A stretch of DNA of 64,000 nt from Lewinellaceae bacterium. Its GTDB lineage: Bacteria > Bacteroidota > Bacteroidia > Chitinophagales > Saprospiraceae. The DNA lies in the NCBI GenBank assembly GCA_020636095.1, contig JACJYN010000004.1, positions 310,001-374,000 on the forward strand. Reading direction: 5' to 3'. A program made the position numbers and the translations under genes. This document shows, piece by piece, positions 18,901 to 27,064 of this stretch. Position 1 is the stretch's first letter, and each line of letters starts with the position of its first letter. Under the pieces are notes generated by a model that saw only the letters and a list, made by a program, of their open reading frames with translations, ran no database searches and was not told the origin of the DNA.

Positions 18901-21431
18901 CTGGTGGCGTCGGCGGCTATACGTATACCTGGCAGGATGCCTCAATGAATATAGTGGGAAACACGGCCGGGGTGGCCAACCTGCTGGCCGGCGAGTATTT
19001 TCTGGAAGTAGTGGATGGAAATGGTTGTACCCTCACCGGCGGTATTATTGCCGCCGAACCGGCGCCCCTGGCGTATAATCTGGATGTTCAACCCGCCAGT
19101 TGCCCCGGCGTATCCGATGGCAGCGCCAGCCTTCAGCTTTCCGGCGGCGTGCCTGCCTATGCTTACAACTGGAGTGATATTGGAGCCGGCCCTGCGGTAC
19201 GCAACGGCCTGGCTACCGGCAACTATACTGTGACGGTAGCTGACCTTAACGGGTGTTCCCTTGAAATTCAGCTGGAAATAGAAAGCCCGCAATCTCTAAC
19301 CATTGATTTTACCACCTTGCCCACTTCCTGTGTCGGCAGTGCCGACGGGCAGGCTACGGCACTGCCTTCCGGAGGCGCGGGGGCTTATACCTATGTGTGG
19401 GCAGATGGGCAAAATACAGCCATGGCCACCGGCCTGTCGGCGGGCCCTGTTTCAGTAATAGTGACAGATGGAAATGGTTGCCAGGCAACCGGTATGGCCG
19501 TAATAGAAGGGGCCACGGCTCTTGTCCCGGCAGTTGAAGGTACAGATCCGGCTTGCTTTGCAGGCAGTGATGGCGCCGCTTCTGCGACCGCCCAGGGCGG
19601 AACGGGCGATTATAGTTATATCTGGAGTAATGGGCTGTCCGGGCCCTTGGTTACCGGCTTGTCGGCCGGCGCCTACTTCGTTACGATTACGGACGGGAAC
19701 GGGTGTACCGCCGTAGATTCCTTATTGCTGGAACAACCTACCGCTCTGGAAAGCACGGTCACTTCGGAGGCCGCTACCTGCAACCCGAATCCGGATGGCT
19801 CAGCTGTGGCCAGCGTTCAGGGAGGTACTCCTCCCTACAACTATTCATGGAGTGACGGACAAAGCCTGGCCAATGCGCAGAACCTCGCGGCGGGTGTATA
19901 CATAATTGCCATTACCGATGCAAATGGCTGCACCCTGGCCGATACGGCTGTCGTAGACGGCACTGCAACGGTAACTTTAGGCCTGGAAAAAAACGATGTC
20001 ACTTGTAATGGCGGAGCCGATGGTTCTATCACAGCCATGGCTATGGGCGGTTCGGGTAATTATACTTTCACCTGGACGGGTGGGGTTTCCACTGGCGCTC
20101 AGGCCAGTAATCTCAGCGCCGGATCCTATTCGGTAACTGCAACGGATGATCTGGGCTGTGTGGCAACTGCAGCCATCCTGATCAGTGAACCTTCCGCCTT
20201 GTCATTGGTCACGGTTGCCGGCCGGGTATCCTGTTCCGGCGATGCGGATGGAAGGCTTACGCTTTCGGTATCCGGAGGAGTCTCCCCGTACGGCATAAGA
20301 TGGAGTACAGGAGATACTACTTTGGTTGCCGATGGACTGGGTGTAGGGCAGTATTCCGTTACCGTTACCGATGCAAATGGATGCCAGGCCGTTCGCGATG
20401 ATCAGGTAGTAGAGGCCAGCCCGATTGACGTTTCAATCGAAATAGAAGACGCCAATTGTTTTGGTGAAGCCAGCGGTTCTGTTGAGGTGCAGGCCAGCGG
20501 CGGGCTTCCTCCTTTTACTTACCGTTGGCCCAACGGAGAAACAACTCCCGGGCTCGGGAATATCAGGGCGGGTAATTATGCCTTGTCGATCACCGATGCC
20601 GCAGGCTGTGAAGTGGTTGAGGAAATAGTGGTTGGCCAGCCGCCGGCGCCTTTGGATGCAGCCGTCACTCCGGTCGATGTCAGTTGTTTTGGTAAGCAGG
20701 ATGGGCGTATTGAGATTGCACCCTCCGGAGGTACGCCCTTCTACCGCTACAGCGTGGATGGAGACTTTTTCTCAGGGAGTAGCACCTTCATCGGGATGGA
20801 ACCGGGAACCTATACTGTAGATATCCGCGATGCCAATGGCTGTACTTTCCGTTCTGCCGCCGTAATAGTGGGAGAACCGGCGCCTGTAATTGTGGAGCTG
20901 GGGGAAACCCAAGCTGTCAATTTTGGAGAGTCCATTCAGCTGCAGCCGGAGATCAGTGGCGGGGTAGGGGTGTTCGGCTATAACTGGGAACCACGGGATT
21001 CCAGCCTTTTGAGTTGTTTCGATTGCAGCGCTCCGGAAGTGACTGTTACCGAACAGGTTAGTATCAAGGTTACCGTGTCCGATGAAAAGGGGTGTACCGG
21101 AGAAGATATCGTTACCGTATATCCCCGAAAGGAACGGCCTGTGTTTGTACCAACTGGTTTTACGCCTAATGATGATGGCAATAACGACCGTCTGCTGGTT
21201 CACGCCAAAGAAGATATTCAGATTCTGGTTTTATACTTCAGGATTTATGACCGATGGGGCGAGTTGCTCTTTGAAACCAACCAATTTGAACCCAACGACA
21301 ATAATTACAGCTGGGACGGGACCTTTCGGGGCCAGCCGGTGCAGGGAGGTGTTTATATCTGGCATATTGGAGTAGAATTCGTGGATGGCAATCGAGAGGA
21401 ATTTACCGGCCAAACTACTTTGATACGGTAG
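15987..21431 (+). CDS. Giant SprB-repeat surface adhesin with T9SS type B sorting domain
   Basis: A 1,814-residue secreted protein. A signal peptide (ending near LFGQP) is followed by a choice-of-anchor L domain (~45-270, with FASEEY), a Calx-beta-like segment (~290-400), a proprotein-convertase P-like domain (~430-580), a fibronectin III-like domain (~635-710), and twelve tandem SprB repeats of ~75 residues (~715-1630; each has C, DG, SGG, Y, AGTY and D-x-x-GC). A PKD-like unit and a gliding-motility-type C-terminal domain from ~1718 (VFVPTGFTPNDDGNND) complete it. Such proteins are exported by T9SS and act as surface adhesins in gliding or attachment. The ATG at 15987 was preferred over the TTG at 15975. 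Confidence 0.92.
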   Translation: MKTALTTHWKLTLFIVILAPPLVLFGQPLEVNNAPPITPDNLITNIFLGDGVEVLNVQFQGSPASVGFFQNGQDEVGLDRGIVMSTGFAVSAPGQIGVDASGSVQSSEASSGLASDPDMELLASTTDILDLVAYTITFIPISDTLRFRYVFASEEYPEYVCSEFNDVFGFFISGPGINGPYSNNAQNIALIPETNLPVAINNVNPGVVGSNGSGINCTPPNGSLAYAQYYNSNNGSPNRPVFDGLTDVFSAEAVVYPCSTYTIKLVICDVTDDLFDSGVFLEAKSFGTGSLDVEAATVSLDGSVAEGCTAGELIFSLPVPTESDYPIDYNILGTAENGVDYDFIPPNLFIPAGDSILSIPIIAFEDGLAEGTETIIIDVQRDPCNRDTIIIPIKENILPEPVLPPDTLICQGDSVWLDGTADVPLPDPPTFYNEDTLIISPNNVTFYSDIDVFGVIPPTLGPGVIRSVCIEDLQTTWVDDLRIFLIAPGGQFLELVTDIGNAGDNFIGTCFTPAATTPITSVSAADQPFTGEYAPEGLWEDLYGDNRPTNGTWQLALFDKFTADTPVLNRWSITFTPLYEIKYLWQPAAGLSCVDCPNPLATPDTTTTYTLTATDSYGCESYDTITIGILPSLEAPQLSCAAVTNNTITVSWPTVPGAMGYEVNVDSTGWIPANGPNAHTVTGLSLATTVHFQVRAIGQCESLIASIECSTPGCVPPTAQVVATTDASCFGSSDGSVTLAASGGTAPYQFVVNSQTNTTGLFTGLSAGTYSVQAIDDTGCPATLQVAIGQPDSLQAIRLIDSVSCYGLADGTATLDISGGSGPYAFSWSNGQADSVAIGLAAGTYQLAVSDANACTFFYEFEVEQPAPLNLDVTTDSVQCATAANGRAIAMATGGTGGYSFDFGPGVLIGTTPNQAVGLLAGSYEVTVTDNNGCEAVSSYLVEEPAPLQAQLTAMDALCADSLNATVAAIVSGGVGGYTYTWQDASMNIVGNTAGVANLLAGEYFLEVVDGNGCTLTGGIIAAEPAPLAYNLDVQPASCPGVSDGSASLQLSGGVPAYAYNWSDIGAGPAVRNGLATGNYTVTVADLNGCSLEIQLEIESPQSLTIDFTTLPTSCVGSADGQATALPSGGAGAYTYVWADGQNTAMATGLSAGPVSVIVTDGNGCQATGMAVIEGATALVPAVEGTDPACFAGSDGAASATAQGGTGDYSYIWSNGLSGPLVTGLSAGAYFVTITDGNGCTAVDSLLLEQPTALESTVTSEAATCNPNPDGSAVASVQGGTPPYNYSWSDGQSLANAQNLAAGVYIIAITDANGCTLADTAVVDGTATVTLGLEKNDVTCNGGADGSITAMAMGGSGNYTFTWTGGVSTGAQASNLSAGSYSVTATDDLGCVATAAILISEPSALSLVTVAGRVSCSGDADGRLTLSVSGGVSPYGIRWSTGDTTLVADGLGVGQYSVTVTDANGCQAVRDDQVVEASPIDVSIEIEDANCFGEASGSVEVQASGGLPPFTYRWPNGETTPGLGNIRAGNYALSITDAAGCEVVEEIVVGQPPAPLDAAVTPVDVSCFGKQDGRIEIAPSGGTPFYRYSVDGDFFSGSSTFIGMEPGTYTVDIRDANGCTFRSAAVIVGEPAPVIVELGETQAVNFGESIQLQPEISGGVGVFGYNWEPRDSSLLSCFDCSAPEVTVTEQVSIKVTVSDEKGCTGEDIVTVYPRKERPVFVPTGFTPNDDGNNDRLLVHAKEDIQILVLYFRIYDRWGELLFETNQFEPNDNNYSWDGTFRGQPVQGGVYIWHIGVEFVDGNREEFTGQTTLIR

Positions 21432-21499
21432 GGGTTTTCCGGAATGTAGTGTTTTGCGCCTTATGTCTTCCGATTTACGGTTACAGATAAGCATGCAAA

Positions 21500-21522
21500 A
21501 GCCCCGGCGAATCGCCGGGGCT
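21500..21522 (-). terminator. Intrinsic terminator between convergent genes
   Basis: AGCCCCGGCGA (21500-21510) pairs perfectly with TCGCCGGGGCT (21512-21522). On the minus strand the hairpin is followed by a short U run (TTTTGCATG), so it best serves the minus-strand gene ending at 21579. It may also stop plus-strand transcripts from the adhesin gene. Confidence 0.7.
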
Positions 21523-21578
21523 CTTGCGTAAACGGTATAGGAACGGTTGGTAAGGCCAGTAAAGTGCCGGCCTACCGG

Positions 21579-23345
21579 TCAAAACTGAAGGATGGCTCTC
21601 ACGTCTTCTTCGTTGAGAATCTCCTTATCGATTAGCTTGAGTTGTAATGTATAGGTGTCTTTTTCTGGATTGACCTTTTCAAAATCTTCGGGCCGCAACA
21701 CAGCGATCTTTTGGTCATCCGTAACGATCCAAAGCAAGTTGTCAGAATCGGCATTGAAGTGCAAAGGCGTTTTATCGGTAGCGTAAAGGCGGTAGATCGT
21801 GTTCATGGTTCTATCTACCAGAAAGGCGGTGTGGTTGCGGTAGAAATTGCCGTGCTGGTCCCGGAAAGCGGCTTGTATGCCCTGTTCGGAAGGTGAGATC
21901 AGCCGGTCGCAGTTCCAGAAGCCGAAGCCGGTAGCTTTAAAGCGGTTGATGACTTTACGCCGGACGAGATACTGAGTAGCTTTTCCGAATTCGAGGCCAT
22001 TGGCGCGCAACTCTTCCAGTTTATGGTCGTAGGACTGGAGTGCTTCTGCCTTTTGCTTTTCAACCCGTGCCTCCAGGGCTTCTTTTTGTTCTTTGAGTTT
22101 AGCTTCCCATTCGGACCGGGCGGCTTCAAAATCGCGGTACTCTCCCTCGTATCGTTGCAGCGCTTTTTCGTAATCGTTGCCGGTCAGCACCGGGCTCACG
22201 ATGAGGGTCAGTTGATTTTGAGGATGGATCAGTGTCAGTTCATAGTCCCGGTTGTTGACTGGCCGGATGCGCACGGATTCCCAACTTACGCTGAATGCCC
22301 GTTCATCAAAGGCAGGGCTGCTCGGTGAGATTTGCCAGATGACACCTTTATACATCTGTTGCAGTTTGGCCAGTTCGTTCTGTACCTTACCGTTTTGGGT
22401 ATCTTCGACATTCAGGCTTCCATCGAGAAAGTTGAGTTCCAGCGTTGGCCTGCCGGGATCGGCCCGGTAGGGGCGGAGTGGCTCAACGGGTTTGGGAATA
22501 CTCGATTCGATAGCCTGTAGTTCTTCGGCAGCTCTCGATTCTATGACGCCGTACTGTTTTAGCAGATCCTCCTTATATTGGAACAAAGGGTCGTTCTTAT
22601 CTAGTATTTCATCTTCGATAAATTGAATTTTATCAACATCCTGATAGAGCCATTCTCTGGAGAAAGTGTCCAGTTGATAAATATTGTAGCGAGGTACGAA
22701 ATTGAGGTTGAAACTGGATACGATGACCTCAGAGACCAATTCAACATCAATATTTTTTCCGGGCACCAGTTGCACGCGTTTGCCATCTTTTTCAGCATAT
22801 ATTTCGATCATGCCGGCTGACTCCAGGTGGTACTGAACTCCGGCAGAGTCATAAGTGAGCGGGACCCCTGCGAGAAAAAAGTCAACAAAGTCATGCATTT
22901 CACGGTAACGGATATCGACTTCGCCTTCGATCAGTTTGCCGCGGTCATCGGCAAATGCGGCGGCGGGCACCACCAGGCGGGAGCCACTGGGGTACTCGTA
23001 AACCCCGCCCTGGCTGGCGTCTACCCGGAAATTGGTAAACTGCGGCTGAATGTCTTTGGAAAGCGGCGGTTTAATAAATTCTTGCTGGGCAAAGTATTGC
23101 CCGGTGGTTAGTGCGGGCTTATCCGGTGCGGAAAATACCCCTCCCAGGACGATAGCGATAGCGGCTACTGCCGCAGCTACTGCGCTTCCGATGGACAGCA
23201 CTCTCAGCCGGTGCAGCTTTCGGACGCGCCGCCCTTCTTGTTGGCCCCTGAACCGCTGGAGCAGTGCGCCAAAGTCTTTATGGCGCTGTATCTCCTCGCT
23301 GGAAGGCAGCTTGGGGTTAATCTTAAAGTTGTAATTGTTACCCAT
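21579..23345 (-). CDS. Sigma-linked single-pass membrane protein, possible anti-sigma factor
   Basis: A 588-residue protein with a ~48-residue basic cytoplasmic N-terminus, one TM helix (~48-72, Ala/Val-rich) and a large periplasmic part. Near residues 105-150 it reads GGVYEYPSGSRLVVPAAAF...GEVDIRYREMHD, a beta-rich segment found in other Bacteroidota surface proteins. A charged coiled coil lies around 395-450. It starts 43 bases after the stop of an ECF sigma gene, so an anti-sigma or signal-sensing role is plausible by topology and position. No known zinc-binding anti-sigma motif is visible. Confidence 0.75.
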   Translation of the reverse strand: MGNNYNFKINPKLPSSEEIQRHKDFGALLQRFRGQQEGRRVRKLHRLRVLSIGSAVAAAVAAIAIVLGGVFSAPDKPALTTGQYFAQQEFIKPPLSKDIQPQFTNFRVDASQGGVYEYPSGSRLVVPAAAFADDRGKLIEGEVDIRYREMHDFVDFFLAGVPLTYDSAGVQYHLESAGMIEIYAEKDGKRVQLVPGKNIDVELVSEVIVSSFNLNFVPRYNIYQLDTFSREWLYQDVDKIQFIEDEILDKNDPLFQYKEDLLKQYGVIESRAAEELQAIESSIPKPVEPLRPYRADPGRPTLELNFLDGSLNVEDTQNGKVQNELAKLQQMYKGVIWQISPSSPAFDERAFSVSWESVRIRPVNNRDYELTLIHPQNQLTLIVSPVLTGNDYEKALQRYEGEYRDFEAARSEWEAKLKEQKEALEARVEKQKAEALQSYDHKLEELRANGLEFGKATQYLVRRKVINRFKATGFGFWNCDRLISPSEQGIQAAFRDQHGNFYRNHTAFLVDRTMNTIYRLYATDKTPLHFNADSDNLLWIVTDDQKIAVLRPEDFEKVNPEKDTYTLQLKLIDKEILNEEDVRAILQF

Positions 23346-23388
23346 ATCTTCAGTGGTTTACAGGCTGAGCTACAGCCTTATTCAACCA

Positions 23389-23949
23389 TCAACTCATCTT
23401 TTTTTTCATTCTGTTCAGGACCCGGAAAGTCTTCACTTTGGCATTATTTTCCGTAATGCCAAGTATCTCTGCAATTTCTTTATAGGGGCGTTCTTCGAAA
23501 AATCGGAGTTCGATCAATTGCAGGTCATCTTCTTTTAAGCCATCCAATGTTTCAAGTAGTAGTTGCCGGTAGTCTTCACCGCCGTGTTCTTCCATTTCCT
23601 CGAACAGGCCCGAAACGTTGCTTTCCTCAACGCTTACCACCCTGTTCTTTTTTGTCTTGCGGTAGTGTTGGGCCACTTCGTTGCTGGCGATGCGGTACAG
23701 CCAGGCTGAAAAGGGCACGCCTTTGTACTGATAGTCCTTTATACGTTGTAAAGCCTTTAGGAAAACCTGGGAACAGAGGTCCGCTGTCAGCGCTTCATCG
23801 GTGGTGCGGCGAAAGACAAAGAGGAAAATATCTTCATAATACCTTTCATAGAGCGGCCTGAACAAGGCGGGGTCACCTTGAGCAGCTTGCACTTCTAGCC
23901 ACTCTTCCTGCATTTCTGCCGCAGAAACAGTCCTTTTGGGCGCGCTCAT
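23389..23949 (-). CDS. ECF-type RNA polymerase sigma factor
   Basis: A 186-residue sigma-70 family factor. Region 2 includes DLCSQVFLKALQRI and PFSAWLYRIASNEVAQHYRK. Region 4 carries the HTH in RPYKEIAEILGITENNAKVKTFRVLNRMKKKM. I chose the ATG at 23949 because the upstream extension to 24204 is not sigma-like. It is the first gene of a two-gene unit with the 588-residue membrane protein, which probably controls it. Confidence 0.9.
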   Translation of the reverse strand: MSAPKRTVSAAEMQEEWLEVQAAQGDPALFRPLYERYYEDIFLFVFRRTTDEALTADLCSQVFLKALQRIKDYQYKGVPFSAWLYRIASNEVAQHYRKTKKNRVVSVEESNVSGLFEEMEEHGGEDYRQLLLETLDGLKEDDLQLIELRFFEERPYKEIAEILGITENNAKVKTFRVLNRMKKKMS

Positions 23950-24306
23950 TTGAACGGTTTTTGCAAGAGTACGGCTAAATTGCAAATTCGAAAGCATTAA
24001 ATAAAGATTTTTTCCATAAAGTGCCCCTGGTTTCGTGCTAGGGAACATCGGAAAAGCGCTGTTGCCTAAAGGTTCTCTTTTTGTTCCACCTTCATAATGG
24101 AGAATGGAAAAATGGTTACATTCTGCTCTGGAAATTATTTTTTTAATATACGCCTGGTGAACGATCATTGAAAACAGTGGATATTCTTTCTGCGTAGCCA
24201 TCAAGCCACAGTTTGGCGCCTGAGCCTGACAGATTGGAGTATCATCAAATTATTATATTGGTGGATCAATTTTGTAACCAGGCATATAATATCACAATTC
24301 AACTGA
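23950..24306. other. Divergent gap between the sigma factor and the acyltransferase
   Basis: No convincing gene, exact TAnnTTTG box or strong repeat was seen in these 357 bases. It should hold the promoters of both flanking genes. Confidence 0.4.
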
Positions 24307-25611
24307 ATGCTTTATCCTATTGTAAGGCCGATCGCCAGGCTTGGGCTAAAGGCCTTTTACCGAAAGATTTACCTCTCCCATGTTGAACGGATACCGCAAA
24401 AGGAGGCGGTGATCCTGGCGGCTAATCATCCAACCGCCTTTCTGGAACCCTGTATTCTGGCTTGTTTCCTCGGCCAACCGCTTTACTTCCTCGCTCGGGG
24501 AGACCTCTTTGAAAAGCCGTTCTATGCCAAACTGCTGAGGGGGTTGAATATTTTGCCGGTATTCCGCCTGAAGGATGGAGGCTATGGCAAACTAAAAGAT
24601 AATTATTCCACTTTTGAAGCCTGCTATGAGGCCCTGGCAAAGCGGAAAACCATTATGATACTGGCAGAAGGGAGGACCAAGCAGGAGAAGCGCCTGGGGG
24701 GGCTACAGAAAGGAACGGCCCGCATCGCTTTGGGCACTCTGGAACGCTACCCCAATGGCCTGGAAGAGGTCTACATTGTTCCAGTAGGAGTGAATTTTAC
24801 CTATGCCGACCAGCCCCGGTCCGAAGTGATGATCGATTTCGGGGAGCCCATCCTCGCCAGCCATTTTCTCCAGGAGTTTAAGGCGAATTCCAACCAGGGG
24901 ATGGCTACGCTGACGGATACGCTGCGCGATAAACTGGAGCAATGCATGGTAATCATCGACCACCCGGAGGATGAACAATTGGTGGAATACCTGCATCGCA
25001 TTTATCGAAATGAGCGGGCAGTATCGGAGTTGCCAGTCGTTGCCTACCACGGCGGCCCTCTGGAATCGGAGAAGGAGGTCTCCGCGACGGTTAACCGGTT
25101 GCCGGAAAAGGAGAAGCAAGTACTCCGTCGACAAGCTGAAGATTATTTTATGGAATTGAGGCGTCATGGCGTCAATGACCAGGCCGTGGTAAGGGGACAA
25201 CAAAATATTTTCTTGGCCCGCATCGCTCTTATTCTGGGCTTTCCGCTTTTTCTCCTCGGCCTCCTGTGGAACTATCCGCCTACCTGGCTGGCTAAGTATA
25301 TTTCCGATACCCAGGTTGCAACACTGGAATTTAAAGCTCCGGTGCGTTGGGCGGCGAACCTTGGAACCTATCTCACCTACCTTTTGGGCTGGATACTCCT
25401 TGCTGCCTTTTCCGGCGCCTGGATTCTGATACCGATCATTGTCTCTTTGCTATTGATGGGATACTTTGCTCTCTATTATTCGGAGTTCTACGGACGATAC
25501 CGCAGTAGCATGAAGGCTAGCCGGCTTTCACCACAAGTGAAAGCTGGGCTTCTGAACAAAAGGACAGCGTTGATTCAGGCTTTTAAAAAGATGGCGGCGA
25601 GTTATGTCTGA
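24307..25611 (+). CDS. PlsC-like 1-acylglycerol-3-phosphate acyltransferase
   Basis: A 434-residue LPLAT-family protein. The N-terminal ILAANHPTAFLEPCILACFL is the block I acyltransferase motif, LLRGLNILPVFRLKDGG is block II-like, and ILAEGRTKQEKRLGGLQKGTARIAL is block III. Two or three TM helices follow at ~300-400. Long PlsC-like proteins with C-terminal helices are common in Bacteroidota and transfer acyl chains during phospholipid or ornithine-lipid synthesis. The acidic residue after the catalytic His is Glu here rather than the usual Asp. Substrate unknown. Confidence 0.82.
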   Translation: MLYPIVRPIARLGLKAFYRKIYLSHVERIPQKEAVILAANHPTAFLEPCILACFLGQPLYFLARGDLFEKPFYAKLLRGLNILPVFRLKDGGYGKLKDNYSTFEACYEALAKRKTIMILAEGRTKQEKRLGGLQKGTARIALGTLERYPNGLEEVYIVPVGVNFTYADQPRSEVMIDFGEPILASHFLQEFKANSNQGMATLTDTLRDKLEQCMVIIDHPEDEQLVEYLHRIYRNERAVSELPVVAYHGGPLESEKEVSATVNRLPEKEKQVLRRQAEDYFMELRRHGVNDQAVVRGQQNIFLARIALILGFPLFLLGLLWNYPPTWLAKYISDTQVATLEFKAPVRWAANLGTYLTYLLGWILLAAFSGAWILIPIIVSLLLMGYFALYYSEFYGRYRSSMKASRLSPQVKAGLLNKRTALIQAFKKMAASYV

Positions 25612-25717
25612 GTGCCAAAATAGTGATAGGTGTTCTGAAGGGAGAGTAAGTATAGAATTTTGACTTGGTTCCAGAGGAATTGGCGCCAGCCAGCCGGGGT
25701 TTCATTCTCCTGTCGCT

Positions 25718-25822
25718 TCAGAATTCCTTTTCCCTCTTTTGGATTTTTTTGTCCAATTCTCCGGCCAGGCCAAAAAGAAACATGTAGAGAAAGATAATAC
25801 CTGCAATTAGTAGCAAATTCAT
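25718..25822 (-). CDS. 34-residue single-pass membrane microprotein
   Basis: A short open frame read on the minus strand: ATG at 25822, TGA at 25720-25718. The product begins MNLLLIAGIIFLYMFLFGLA, a single hydrophobic helix, followed by a charged tail (GELDKKIQKREKEF). The layout resembles small membrane subunits or regulatory microproteins, but I cannot name the family. It lies in the gap after the acyltransferase, in the opposite direction. Coding status is uncertain because of the short length. Confidence 0.45.
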   Translation of the reverse strand: MNLLLIAGIIFLYMFLFGLAGELDKKIQKREKEF

Positions 25823-25927
25823 AATCGGTTAATTTTAAGTCTGGGTTACTATCATAAAAATATTTTCAGTTCAACGTCATAAAGAGCCAGATGTTTTATT
25901 TTTTTGTACAAAAGGCTGCCGGAAAAC

Positions 25928-25953
25928 AAAAAAGCTGCCCCCGGAGGGGCAGC
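25928..25953 (-). terminator. Intrinsic terminator of the PepSY-like lipoprotein gene
   Basis: GCTGCCCC (25934-25941) and GGGGCAGC (25946-25953) form a stem with a four-base loop. On the minus strand it is followed by TTTTTTG, a good uridine tract. It lies 38 bases beyond the lipoprotein gene's stop. Confidence 0.85.
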
Positions 25954-25990
25954 CGTAGTTTAGATATATAGTTAACAAAGGGAATCAATC

Positions 25991-27031
25991 CTAATCTTCA
26001 GAGCAGAGGATGCTTCCATTTTCAGAAAAAAGGACTTGGATTTCATCGTCGTCATTTCCGAATAGCTCCAACTCTACCTGATATTGTTTGCTTCCATCTT
26101 CGAATAGAAACTCTTTTATATGGTTGCCGTGAATCTGGTATCCAGCATATTCATTGGAAATAGCGTCCATAACTGCCTGAGGAAGGTCTTGTTCGCCAAT
26201 CCTGCTTGCTGAAAACAGGAAATTACCGTCTGTATCAAAATAGAGTTTTATGTTCTCGTTTTCCAACTCTACTTCAAAGGCCTGGGCGCCACCACATAAG
26301 CGTTCCTGGTCGATGTCATCTACCTGGGCGTTGGGATAGTTGGCCTGGAGGTAATCGTAAATGAAAGCCGGGATATTATTGTTATCATCGTCGTCATCCC
26401 CGTTATTGCCTCCATCCTCATCGTCGTCGTCATCATCATCTCCGTTATTGCCTCCATTGTCATCCTCATCGTCGTCGTCGTCATCTCCGTCATTGTCATT
26501 ACATAGAAAAGATCCGTCTTCCGAGAAATAAAGCTCGGTTCCATCAGCCAGTTCTATTTCGAAGAAACTCATTCCGTACCCGAAATCTATCTCGGCTTCT
26601 TCAATGGGAATATCGGGGAAGTTGGCTTCGAGGTAATCCAAGATGCTGGCCGGCAAGTCGCCGATGGCTACCATCTGGCTGGATTGATCGTCTCCAAAGG
26701 AAATGAGGCTGCCGTCCGATTCGAAATAGAACTCGATTTCCTCATTTTCGTACTCGATCTCAATACCAAAGCGGACGGTTCCGGATTCAAGATACTGCTC
26801 GATATCGTCGAAGCTGAAACCGGGATAATTTTCGGATAAGAAGTTGCGAATTTCGTCCGGGAGATCATCGGGGGTGATGTCAGTGCCGTCTTCACAGGGT
26901 GTGAAAACGCCATTGGGATTGGCGCCGAGCGGGCCGCTGCCGGGATTGAAACCCAGGTTGTCTTCTGGATTACAGGCAAAAAAGAACATCAGGGCTCCCA
27001 TGAGGAGCAAGCTAAAAGAAAACTTTGTCAT
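25991..27031 (-). CDS. Lipoprotein with four PepSY-like repeats and an Asp-rich linker
   Basis: A 346-residue lipoprotein with a lipobox at FFFAC (Cys20). Four PepSY-like units (DUF2874 type) follow, each with a pattern like LPxxIxxYLxxNYP, then V/IELxdgxElYF and a DGxfL turn: about residues 55-120, 121-180, 223-285 and 286-346. Between units 2 and 3 lies a ~40-residue linker of Asp runs broken by GGNNG. PepSY-like proteins are secreted or periplasmic and of uncertain function. The Asp linker could bind Ca2+, but that is only inference. Confidence 0.8.
   Translation of the reverse strand: MTKFSFSLLLMGALMFFFACNPEDNLGFNPGSGPLGANPNGVFTPCEDGTDITPDDLPDEIRNFLSENYPGFSFDDIEQYLESGTVRFGIEIEYENEEIEFYFESDGSLISFGDDQSSQMVAIGDLPASILDYLEANFPDIPIEEAEIDFGYGMSFFEIELADGTELYFSEDGSFLCNDNDGDDDDDDEDDNGGNNGDDDDDDDEDGGNNGDDDDDNNNIPAFIYDYLQANYPNAQVDDIDQERLCGGAQAFEVELENENIKLYFDTDGNFLFSASRIGEQDLPQAVMDAISNEYAGYQIHGNHIKEFLFEDGSKQYQVELELFGNDDDEIQVLFSENGSILCSED
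26378..26506 (-). repeat. Low-complexity Asp-codon repeat inside the PepSY-like gene
   Basis: On the plus strand this is a run of CATCGTC-type triplets (GAT/GAC codons on the minus strand) in two or three similar blocks separated by GGN-NGD coding stretches. It encodes the Asp-rich linker and is the kind of sequence expected to change length by slippage. Confidence 0.8.
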
Positions 27032-27064
27032 AGCACAAAAAGTTATTGGTTATGAATTTGATGT

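Noticed and set aside
26378..26506. Triplet-rich repeat as a CRISPR-like array
   Set aside because: It is an in-frame Asp-codon tract in a clear lipoprotein gene, with no regular spacers. No CRISPR array or cas gene was seen in the window.
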